A stretch of 64,000 nt of DNA from Nostoc sp. TCL240-02 (GTDB taxonomy: Bacteria; Cyanobacteriota; Cyanobacteriia; Cyanobacteriales; Nostocaceae), in the NCBI RefSeq assembly GCF_013343235.1, contig NZ_CP040094.1, positions 1,240,501 through 1,304,500 on the forward strand, written 5' to 3'. Shown piece by piece: positions 27,109 through 34,675 of the stretch (position 1 is the stretch's first letter; every line of letters starts with the position of its first letter). The position numbers and the translations under genes are program-made. The notes beneath the pieces were generated by a model. The model ran no database searches and was not told the origin of the DNA. It was given only the letters and a program-made list of their open reading frames with translations.

Positions 27109-28974
27109 ATGAGAATCATTTTCAAAGGTGCATTTTATTTTTACAAAAAAATTATCTCGTTGCTACCTACATCTACTGACCCTTGTGTACAGATTGTAGA
27201 TAATAGTTCTGCCTCACAACACAAGCACTGGTATAATTATTGGCAAGCTCGTCTCCCCCCTTCCTGGCTTCACCCTTTGCTGATTTTGATGTGGTTGCTC
27301 ATCGGCATTAGCTTACGCCTAACCAACTTGACAGCAAAGTCTCCTTGGACTGATGAGTTTTCCACCTTGGTGTTTAGCTTGGGTAACAATTTTTTATCAG
27401 TACCCCTAGATCAAGCGATCGCACCTGATATGTTATTACAACCACTCCAACCAAACCCAGCAGCTAGTATTGGTGATGTGGTTCATAACTTAGCTACACA
27501 AGATAGTCACCCTCCACTGTATTTTGTGCTGGCTCACCTGTGGATGAAATTGTTTCCTAGCGAAGGCGGATTAGTATCGCTATTTGCAGCGCGATCGCTA
27601 CCTGCTATATTCGGTGCTGCCTCAATACCGTGTGTTTACATATTAGGTAAAGTAGCATTTCGTTCGCGATTAGTGGGACAATTGGCTGCTGCCATGATCG
27701 CAGTATCACCCTACGCCGTATTTTTAGCACAAGAAGCACGTCATTACACTTTGGCAATCTTATGGGTGATTGGTTCGCTCACCTGCTTAGTAATTGCCAC
27801 ACGTCATATTCAAAACCGCACACCTTTACCTATATGGGTAGCACTTTCCTGGGTAGCAATTAATGCTTTAGGTATTGCTACTCATTATTTTTTCACCTTT
27901 ACCCTCTACACAGAAGCCGTAGTTTTGATTTCTCTTGCTTGGCTTCAATTGCAAACTAGTAGCAAATTTTCTCTCCTCTTCTCTCCTCCCTGGCGGCGCA
28001 TTTATGCCGTTGCGGTAGGTACTTTGGCGGCGGGTTTAATTTGGATACCAAGCTTGTTAGAGAATAAAGATCGTGGAATTTTAACCGAGTGGATTCGAGG
28101 TTCGCGCGTTGGACTAGATTGGTTAAGCCCAATTTTTCAAGCTTTAGGAACATTGATTGCAATGATTTCCCTGTTACCAGTTGAATCTTCTCAAGCTTTG
28201 GTGGTGATTCCTTCTGGAATAGTGATGCTGACTTTCTTTATTTGGGCAGTACCAATTTTGCTGCGTGGGATCAAAATTCAACTACAGCATCCAGAAAACC
28301 GGATTATGATTCAGGTGTTTATTGGAATTGCGATCAGTGCGATCGCTTTATTTTTGATCTTTACGTACTTTTTGGGTATTGACCTAACTAGAGGTGCTAG
28401 ATATAACTTTGTTTACTATCCTGCGATCGTTGTCTCACTAGGTGCAAGTCTTGCAGTTTGTTGGCATCCTCCCCAAGAATTGATGGAAAGAGAACAAGGG
28501 AAAAATGGCATAGGAAGCATAGGTAAATGGGGAATAAACGGTAAAAAAGCCGTGATGTTAATTTGGCTAATGGGATTTTTTAGTGCAGTCACAGTAATCT
28601 GCAATCTCGGCTATCAAAAATATTATCGCCCTGACCTGTTTGTGCAACTCATCCAACAAGTATCCCCAGTACCAGTACTGATTGCCACTACTCACAAAAG
28701 TTATATACACACTGGGGAAATGATGGGGGTAGCTAGGGAGTTGAAACTTGCCAATTCGCCCCAAAATTCTTTGTTTCTCCTTGCCCATCAATATCAAGAT
28801 CCGAATACTTCCACCATTGCTCTAGAAAATACCTTAAAGACGCTACCACGACCTTTTGATTTGTGGTCGGTAAACTTTCATGCCCCAGTAGCAGAAGCCG
28901 TCAAAACATGCGTCGCTGACACTACATCTTTGCCAAGCGTAGACGGCTACGAATACGAACTTTATCATTGTTAG
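27109..28974 (+). CDS. GT39/ArnT-like membrane glycosyltransferase
   Basis: A 621-residue polytopic protein with about 11-13 hydrophobic segments. Early acidic motif SPWTDEFSTLVF (about residue 80) and the loop HPPLYFVLAHLWMKL (about 127) are the hallmarks of family GT39/GT83 enzymes that use lipid-linked sugars on the periplasmic face. The final 100 residues form a soluble domain (VPVLIATTHKSYIHTGEMMG). It should transfer a sugar to a protein, lipid or polysaccharide; the acceptor is unknown. A 50-residue N-terminal extension before the first helix is unusual. It stands alone between AT-rich spacers. Confidence 0.82.
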   Translation: MRIIFKGAFYFYKKIISLLPTSTDPCVQIVDNSSASQHKHWYNYWQARLPPSWLHPLLILMWLLIGISLRLTNLTAKSPWTDEFSTLVFSLGNNFLSVPLDQAIAPDMLLQPLQPNPAASIGDVVHNLATQDSHPPLYFVLAHLWMKLFPSEGGLVSLFAARSLPAIFGAASIPCVYILGKVAFRSRLVGQLAAAMIAVSPYAVFLAQEARHYTLAILWVIGSLTCLVIATRHIQNRTPLPIWVALSWVAINALGIATHYFFTFTLYTEAVVLISLAWLQLQTSSKFSLLFSPPWRRIYAVAVGTLAAGLIWIPSLLENKDRGILTEWIRGSRVGLDWLSPIFQALGTLIAMISLLPVESSQALVVIPSGIVMLTFFIWAVPILLRGIKIQLQHPENRIMIQVFIGIAISAIALFLIFTYFLGIDLTRGARYNFVYYPAIVVSLGASLAVCWHPPQELMEREQGKNGIGSIGKWGINGKKAVMLIWLMGFFSAVTVICNLGYQKYYRPDLFVQLIQQVSPVPVLIATTHKSYIHTGEMMGVARELKLANSPQNSLFLLAHQYQDPNTSTIALENTLKTLPRPFDLWSVNFHAPVAEAVKTCVADTTSLPSVDGYEYELYHC

Positions 28975-29353
28975 CAGAGTTAATAAACTGGAGAGTGTTG
29001 AGCCTGAACAATTCAAATTGAAAGTCTCTCTCCTAGAAGGCTGCTGTGTACACACAAGTCGGAAAAACTTCATCCACCAAAGATTTGCGGTGCGTTACGC
29101 TGGCATGACAAAGCTAAATTGTTGCAATTATGGCGATGCCTACGCATTTGTTGTTTCGGCGAACTCATCTTAAAATTTTCTCAATATCTTGTGGGGTGGG
29201 CATCTTGCCCGCCCTGATTATGCAACTTGAATACCGATTAGCTTACAGGCAGAAAGTAGTATTGAGAAAGCACGTTAAGAAAGTACGCGACACTATTCCC
29301 CTTTTATCAGTTTTGAAAAACAATAATCTTGTTGCTAACAGGACAAAACTGTT
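28975..29353. repeat. Spacer with a dispersed hairpin repeat and a solo IS630 end
   Basis: GGGTGGGCATCTTGCCCGCCC at 29195-29216 folds into a hairpin; a related copy on the other strand is at 63592-63616 (GGCGAGCAAGATGCCCACCC). Directly after it, 29215-29245 matches the right end of the IS630 element (TTATGCAACTT..ACCGATTAGCTTA) with about two differences. No transposase or matching left end follows, so this is a solo end, perhaps left by an imprecise deletion. Confidence 0.7.
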
Positions 29354-30031
29354 ATGAAAATTCTTTTAGTTGAAGATGAATATCGGATTGCAAAAGCACT
29401 TGCAGAAGTACTAATTGACCAAAATTATCTTGTTGATATTGCTAGCGATGGTCAAGCAGGATGGGAGTTTGCTAAAGCCTTTCCTTATGAGTTAATAGTG
29501 TTAGATTTGATGTTACCAAAGTTGGATGGTATAACTTTGTGTAGACAACTACGACAAGAAGGCTATTCTACACCTATTTTGTTACTAACTGCAAAAGACA
29601 GTAGCACAGACAAAGTAATCGGGTTAGACGCGGGAGCGGATGATTTTGTTGTCAAACCCTTTGATTTACAAGAACTAATGGCTCGGATTCGTGCTTTATT
29701 AAGGCGGGGAATTACTATTTTACCCCCTGTGTTTGAGTGGGAAAAATTGCGTTTAGATCCAAGTAGTTATGAAGTGACATACAATGAACAACTAGTACAT
29801 CTGACTCCCAAAGAATATAGAATTTTAGAATTGTTTTTACGTCACAGTCATCAAGTGTTTAATCGCAACGAGATTCTGAAACATCTTTGGTCTTTTGAAG
29901 AGCCACCAGGAGAAGAAACAATCAAGGTTCATATTCGGAGTTTAAGACAAAAATTGAAATTTGCTGGAGCTAATGTTGATTTTATTGAGACAATATATGG
30001 TTTAGGTTATCGACTCAAACAAACTTTTTAA
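29354..30031 (+). CDS. OmpR/PhoB-type response regulator (RppA-like)
   Basis: A 225-residue response regulator. The receiver domain has the acidic pair EDE (7-9), phospho-acceptor Asp51 (LIVLDLMLP), Thr in LLLTAKD and Lys in DDFVVKPF. The winged-helix output domain includes LTPKEYRILELFLRHSHQVF and IKVHIRSLRQKL. Its stop is five bases before the kinase start, so the pair is one operon. In cyanobacteria this type of pair is known as RppA/RppB or NrsR/NrsS, linked to redox or nickel sensing. That role is by family resemblance only; the neighbouring metal-related genes agree with it. Confidence 0.92.
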   Translation: MKILLVEDEYRIAKALAEVLIDQNYLVDIASDGQAGWEFAKAFPYELIVLDLMLPKLDGITLCRQLRQEGYSTPILLLTAKDSSTDKVIGLDAGADDFVVKPFDLQELMARIRALLRRGITILPPVFEWEKLRLDPSSYEVTYNEQLVHLTPKEYRILELFLRHSHQVFNRNEILKHLWSFEEPPGEETIKVHIRSLRQKLKFAGANVDFIETIYGLGYRLKQTF

Positions 30032-30035
30032 ATTG

Positions 30036-31328
30036 ATGCTTCAGGCTTTAGGCAGGCGGCTTTTATTTTCATATCTAGGTGTAATGGTAACAATTTGGGG
30101 GACTGCTACCACAATTGTTTATCATTTTTTATCTTATAATCTTTATCAAAAATTAGATAGTGAAATTATCACTTTAGCAAATGCAGCTGCTCATAACTTA
30201 ATAGCAGCGCCAGTTGACAAAAAAGCAATTAATACTAAAATTCCTAGAATTTTAGATAATGATGATGATGGAGATTTAGATATTCCTTGGCAAGATTTAC
30301 ATGAAAATCATCAAGGAGTAGAATGGTTTGATACTAATGCTCGGCTATTGGCTAAGGCGGGAACCACTATTTCTCGAATGTCTTTTACTGCTAACTTTGA
30401 CATCAGCCAACATCATAAAATTCGCAGTATTACTATTCCTGTTTATCTGCATAGTTTAACTGGAAGAAAAAAAAAGCTTCAAGGCTATGTGCGGGTAAGT
30501 GAATCTACAGAAGAATTAGAAGAAGAACTAGACAGAGTTTTATGGGGATTTGAGTTAGGAGGATTGATTGTAATAATTCTTAGCGGCTTAGGTGGTTGGT
30601 GGCTAACAAGACAATCTTTACAGCCAATTGAGCAAAGTATCCAGCAATTAAAACAGTTTACTGCCGATGCTTCCCACGAGTTGCGTAGTCCTTTAACAAT
30701 TATTAAAACTTCGGTTGAAGTGATTATGAATTATCCAGACAGAATTCATCCAGCTAATTTAAATAAATTGGAAGCAATATCATCTGCAAGTAATCAAATG
30801 ACTCGATTAGTAGAAGATTTACTTTTATTAGCTCGAACTGATGCAGTTACGAGTCCTAAAATGATTGCATGGATCAGTATTCCTTTAGATGAATTATTAG
30901 AGGATTTGGTAGAGTTTTTGGAACCGCAAGCAGTATCTAAGGAAATTACTCTCAAGTCAGAAATATCAACCGAAGTTTTTATCAAAGGTGAAGCTATTCA
31001 ACTAAAGCGATTATTTTCTAATCTGTTGCAAAATGCCTTGCACTATACACCTAAAGGAGGGACTGTCATAGTTTCTCTGGTGAAACTTGAGCGGTTTGTA
31101 GCCATAGATGTTCAAGATACTGGTATTGGTATTGCTCCAGAACACATTCCGTTAATTTTTAATCGCTTTTGGAGGGCAGATCAAGCTCGAAATCAGCGAG
31201 AGGGAGGCTTAGGTTTAGGATTAGCTATTGCATTAGCGATCGCTAGAACTCATGGAGGAGATATTACCATCACCAGTGAAATCGGTGTTGGTAGCTGCTT
31301 TCAGGTACGTTTGCCATTAGCTTCTTAG
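30036..31328 (+). CDS. Membrane sensor histidine kinase (RppB-like)
   Basis: A 430-residue kinase partner of the adjacent regulator. Helix 1 is about residues 8-30, a sensing domain of about 130 residues lies outside the membrane (containing the acidic loop NDDDGDLDIPWQD), and helix 2 is about 168-188. The dimerization box is ADASHELRSPLTIIKTSVEV with the phosphorylated His near 214. The ATPase boxes are NLLQNALHYTP, DVQDTGIGIAPEHI and GGLGLGLAIA. The acidic loop might bind a metal ion. ATG 30036 is used rather than the TTG one codon earlier. Confidence 0.92.
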   Translation: MLQALGRRLLFSYLGVMVTIWGTATTIVYHFLSYNLYQKLDSEIITLANAAAHNLIAAPVDKKAINTKIPRILDNDDDGDLDIPWQDLHENHQGVEWFDTNARLLAKAGTTISRMSFTANFDISQHHKIRSITIPVYLHSLTGRKKKLQGYVRVSESTEELEEELDRVLWGFELGGLIVIILSGLGGWWLTRQSLQPIEQSIQQLKQFTADASHELRSPLTIIKTSVEVIMNYPDRIHPANLNKLEAISSASNQMTRLVEDLLLLARTDAVTSPKMIAWISIPLDELLEDLVEFLEPQAVSKEITLKSEISTEVFIKGEAIQLKRLFSNLLQNALHYTPKGGTVIVSLVKLERFVAIDVQDTGIGIAPEHIPLIFNRFWRADQARNQREGGLGLGLAIALAIARTHGGDITITSEIGVGSCFQVRLPLAS

Positions 31329-31329
31329 T

Positions 31330-31614
31330 TTAATTATTAGGATTTTGCCGAGTTTTTTTACCAAATAAACCAGACATATTTAATCCTGTCACCAACAATC
31401 CCAAAAGTCCTAATCCATTCAAAATTGGGTAAATTCCTTGCAGATGAAAAATTTCGCCTGTATGGATACTCAAGAGGAAGCTAGCTGGAACTCCTATACC
31501 AATAGACCACTCGCGGACAAAGGTTGTTAATATCCCAGTCAGCACGGTTAACATCAGTGGCACAGATAGGATGATGCCAAGGATACGATGATACTTACGA
31601 AATGAACGTTTCAT
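31330..31614 (-). CDS. Small PepSY-associated membrane protein, paralogue of the 23228 gene
   Basis: About 94 residues from ATG 31614 (MKRSFRKYHRILGIILSVPL); a further 11 residues would come from an ATG at 31647. Two membrane helices and the loop FLLSIHTGEIFHLQGIYPIL resemble half of a PepSY-TM protein, and NGLGLLGLLVTGLNMSGLFG repeats the paralogue's C-terminus. Its stop is one base from the end of the kinase gene on the opposite strand, so the two converge. A partner role in RppA/RppB-type signalling or metal handling is possible but unproven. Confidence 0.8.
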   Translation of the reverse strand: MKRSFRKYHRILGIILSVPLMLTVLTGILTTFVREWSIGIGVPASFLLSIHTGEIFHLQGIYPILNGLGLLGLLVTGLNMSGLFGKKTRQNPNN

Positions 31615-31739
31615 GGTATTTTTCCGGTAGTAGAAACTTTTTCCCAATACAATGTAGGCTCAATATCACCTGAAATGCAAATGAGATGAGAAAAATCGAG
31701 TCTTGATAGACTCTGTTCTTAAGGTAAAGCATGACAAGT

Positions 31740-31786
31740 AAAAAACTCGGAAAGAGAAAATATTGGTTCTTTCCGAGTTTTTTACC
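31740..31786 (+). terminator. Rho-independent terminator-like hairpin
   Basis: AAAAAACTCGGAAAGA pairs with TCTTTCCGAGTTTTTT over 15-16 bases around an AAAATATTGGT loop, with a T-run on the 3' side and an A-run on the 5' side, so it can act in both directions. No annotated gene ends here, hence it may terminate an unannotated small RNA. Confidence 0.6.
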
Positions 31787-31860
31787 TTGATAGCTTTAAT
31801 ATTTAAATGACAAAAATATTGGTTCTTTCCGAGTTTTTTACCTTGATAGCTTTAATATTT
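31757..31860. repeat. Tandem direct duplication of about 48 bp
   Basis: The segment from AAAATATTGGTTCTTTCCGA to GATAGCTTTAATATTT occurs at about 31757-31805 and again at about 31812-31860, identical by eye, with AAATGACA between. The second copy carries only the right arm of the terminator hairpin. The near-perfect identity implies a recent event. Confidence 0.8.
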
Positions 31861-32009
31861 TTGTTCATAGTCAGCGTAAAATATGAACGCTAGTACAAGT
31901 CGGCGGAAATAAACCTACTATTTCAAGCCAAAAAGCCCAAAATGAAAGACTTTTGATTTCCGCTTTGCGGTACTAGTCTACACACACGAGTTTTGATGAG
32001 GAGTTTAGA

Positions 32010-32504
32010 ATGAATCGTTTTAATCCAGTACTGATAGTTGCTGCAATCAGCATGATGACTTTGGTTGGATGCAATAAGGGTGACGAACCTACTGCACAGA
32101 CACCACCTGCCGGGAGTTCTATCTCAGATACAACAGCCACTCCCTCTGCGACAACCACCCCTGATGCAGCAGCCATTCCCTCTGCGACAACCTCCCCTAG
32201 TGCAGCAGCTATTCCTGCTAAAACAACTGAATTTCAAGGTCTACAAGGTGTTGTTACCAATACTAAGACCGCAGTTGAGGCGGGAAATTTTACCAAAGCT
32301 AAAGGGGAATTTGATAAATTTGAAGATTTCTGGTCAAAGGTTGAGGATGGAGTTAAAGCTAAATCTCCCACTACCTACAAAGAAATTGAAGATAAATCCG
32401 ATGAGGTTAAGGCAGGACTGAAAACCTCTGCACCAAATAAATCGAAATTGTTAACAGCTTTAGGTGTTCTTAACAAGGATGTCACTAGTGTTGCCAAGCC
32501 TTAA
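32010..32504 (+). CDS. Lipoprotein of unknown function
   Basis: A 164-residue lipoprotein: signal MNRFNPVLIVAAISMMTLVG with lipobox LVGC, then a Thr/Pro/Ala-rich linker containing repeated PSATT(S/T)P units (DNA 32130-32215). The C-terminal 100 residues are helical (TKTAVEAGNFTKAKGEFDKF, DGVKAKSPTTYKEIEDKSDE). The TAVEAGNFTKAKGEFDKFED segment resembles helical hairpin domains of small periplasmic proteins that have been linked to metal-stress regulons in cyanobacteria. I cannot assign a named family. ATG 32010 has GAGGAG upstream. It is followed by the second SLH porin on the same strand. Confidence 0.75.
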   Translation: MNRFNPVLIVAAISMMTLVGCNKGDEPTAQTPPAGSSISDTTATPSATTTPDAAAIPSATTSPSAAAIPAKTTEFQGLQGVVTNTKTAVEAGNFTKAKGEFDKFEDFWSKVEDGVKAKSPTTYKEIEDKSDEVKAGLKTSAPNKSKLLTALGVLNKDVTSVAKP

Positions 32505-32697
32505 GAGCTAAATACATAGACTGAGTATTTGTTGGCTAGTTTGCTAGTAGTACGTCAAGTTGAAATTGATGGATAAGCAAGTTTGTAGTAAGCACTTTAG
32601 TCCTTATTTTCTAAGCAATAAAGTGCTTACTACAAACCTTCAAAATTAACTTAGACATTGTACTAGTCCTGATTAATTTTTTGTGTGAGAAATAAAA

Positions 32698-34398
32698 ATG
32701 TTAAAAGTAAAAGTTCTCTGGAGTTTTCTTCAGCAGGCTCCATTCGTTGTGCTTGTTGCTTCATTTGTTGGTTATGGTGGGCTGGCAATAGCATCTCCTG
32801 CAAATAATACTACATCAAAACTTGAAAATAACCAAATAGAGCAATCTCTAGAGTCTCCGGCAACTGCTGATGTTGTCGCGCAAGTTACTTCTGTATCTCA
32901 ATTATCAGATGTGCAGCCAACTGATTGGGCATTTCAAGCGCTGCAATCATTAGTAGAACGTTACGGCTGTATTGCTGGATATCCTAATAGTACATATCGC
33001 GGTAATCGAGCGATGACGCGATATGAATTTGCGGCGGGTTTGAATGCCTGTCTACAACGCGTTAATGAACTGATTGCTACCTCAACTAATGATTTGGTTA
33101 AGAAACAAGATTTAGCCACATTACAAAAATTGCAAGAGGAATTTACCGCCGAACTAGCAACCCTGCGCGGTCGAGTTGATGCGGTGGAAACACGCAGTGC
33201 CGAACTGGAACAGCATCAGTTTTCTACCACTACCAAACTCAATGGTGAAGCGATTTTTGCAGTAGCAGGGGTTGTGTCAGGAGATAATGCTAGAGGAGGA
33301 AAAATCAATCGTAATCCTATTTTAGGCGATCGCGTCCGCCTCAACTTTGATACCAGCTTTACAGGCAAAGATTTACTCAGAACCCGGCTGCAAGCCACAA
33401 ATCTGAATGCCTACTCTGCAAATTCTACATTTACGCCAGAAGGCGACTTCCGGTTTGCTGGTGGTACTTTTGATAATGGTAACAACAATGCTGTTGGGGT
33501 AGATGCGCTGTTGTATCAGTTTCCTCTCACTCAGAAAACAAATGTCGTCGTTGAAGCAAATGCAGGTGCAATCGATGATTTTACTAATACTGTTAACCCT
33601 TACTTAGATGGAGATGGTGGTAGCGGCGCTTTTACTCAGTTTGGCACTCGCAACCCTATTTACTATCTAGTTAATGGTACTGGTTTAGGAATTCAGCATC
33701 AGTTTAGCAAGAATCTAGAACTAAGTTTGGGGTATTTAGCTAACGATCCTGCTAATCCTCAAAATCAAAGTGGTTTATTCAACGGCGCTTATGGAGCTAT
33801 AGCCCAGTTAACGGTCAAACCGACTGATAAATTCACCCTTGGTTTAACTTACGTTAATTCTTACAACAATGATTTCACTGCCAATGGTAGTACAGGCAGC
33901 AACCGTGCTAACCTGCGTTCGGCTTTACTGAATAATCCCAATTTACCAGATGATTTAGCTGCATTTTCTGGTGCCGATTTGCCAGTATCCAGTAATGCTT
34001 ATGGTGCAGAAGCATCATTACAACTAAGTGATAAATTTATTTTGGGTGGCTGGGCTGGTTACACTAACACTCGGATCTTAGCAAGCAATGGAAGTGGAAT
34101 TAATCGGGGAAGTCTTGATATCTGGAACTGGGCGGTTACTTTAGGATTCCCCGACCTTGGTAAAAAAGGGAATCTAGCTGGTATTGTGGTTGGTATGGAA
34201 CCTTATGTGACAAGTTCCAGTGTTGCCCAAATTGGCAAAGACAAGAACAATTCCTATCATCTAGAAGCGTTCTACCAGTATAAGGTGAGCGACAATATTA
34301 CCATTACTCCCGGAGTTATTTGGTTGACTTCGCCGGATAACAACAGCAATAACAATGATGCTGTCATTGGTGCATTGAGAACTACTTTTACTTTCTAA
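32698..34398 (+). CDS. SLH-domain OprB-type outer-membrane porin (iron-uptake porin family)
   Basis: A 566-residue porin with signal peptide (MLKVKVLWSFLQQAPFVVLV and an AIA cleavage region). An SLH domain spans about residues 60-125 (VSQLSDVQPTDWAFQALQSL, RNRAMTRYEFAAGLNACLQR written here approximately), followed by a coiled coil (LQKLQEEFTAELATLRGRVD) and a beta-barrel ending GALRTTFTF. It shares this plan with the porin at 19017-20933 but has a normal signal and no repeat insertion, so it serves as the intact reference. It should allow ions such as Fe or other small solutes across the outer membrane. Sequence family and distance to the isi island hint at an iron link, but this is inference. 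Confidence 0.9.
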   Translation: MLKVKVLWSFLQQAPFVVLVASFVGYGGLAIASPANNTTSKLENNQIEQSLESPATADVVAQVTSVSQLSDVQPTDWAFQALQSLVERYGCIAGYPNSTYRGNRAMTRYEFAAGLNACLQRVNELIATSTNDLVKKQDLATLQKLQEEFTAELATLRGRVDAVETRSAELEQHQFSTTTKLNGEAIFAVAGVVSGDNARGGKINRNPILGDRVRLNFDTSFTGKDLLRTRLQATNLNAYSANSTFTPEGDFRFAGGTFDNGNNNAVGVDALLYQFPLTQKTNVVVEANAGAIDDFTNTVNPYLDGDGGSGAFTQFGTRNPIYYLVNGTGLGIQHQFSKNLELSLGYLANDPANPQNQSGLFNGAYGAIAQLTVKPTDKFTLGLTYVNSYNNDFTANGSTGSNRANLRSALLNNPNLPDDLAAFSGADLPVSSNAYGAEASLQLSDKFILGGWAGYTNTRILASNGSGINRGSLDIWNWAVTLGFPDLGKKGNLAGIVVGMEPYVTSSSVAQIGKDKNNSYHLEAFYQYKVSDNITITPGVIWLTSPDNNSNNNDAVIGALRTTFTF

Positions 34399-34675
34399 AG
34401 GTCATAAGGGATTTACAGTTAAAAAACATCCCCTTGTAGGGGCGGACAGATGTGCCGCCCCTACTCTGTATCATAAGTATGTTTCGGTCAGATGCCCAAT
34501 ACCCCATACTTCGGCTACGCTCAGTACAAGTGACCAATCCCTAATGCCCCAATCCAGATGCATCTTATGGAAGTTCCTCAAAAATCGATATCCATAGGAG
34601 ACTAGAGAAAGAAGAACAAAATATATGTGATACGTTTTCAAGCACTGAAGGCTGTAACTACTTTAAGGAGGATTT
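34399..34675. repeat. Spacer with dispersed hairpin repeats
   Basis: GTAGGGGCGG (34436) and CCGCCCCTAC (34455) form a 10-bp stem, a frequent Nostoc spacer repeat. At 34508-34537 ACTTCGGCTACGCTCAGTAC and GTGACCAAT form part of the same repeat family that occurs inside the porin and LysR genes. The downstream gene has a perfect TAAGGAGG ribosome site. Confidence 0.6.

Larger units (their letters stand above)
31648..32009. other. Divergent spacer with a strong hairpin and a duplicated segment
   Basis: The spacer separates two divergent genes yet contains a textbook terminator-like hairpin (31740-31786). Its right half plus flank is duplicated downstream (see the following two entries). GAGTCT/AGACTC forms another stem near 31698-31713. 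A terminator between divergent promoters suggests a short RNA transcribed from the left part. A 28-codon hydrophobic frame from ATG 31807 (MTKILVLSEFFTLIALIFLF) exists but has no ribosome site. Confidence 0.5.
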
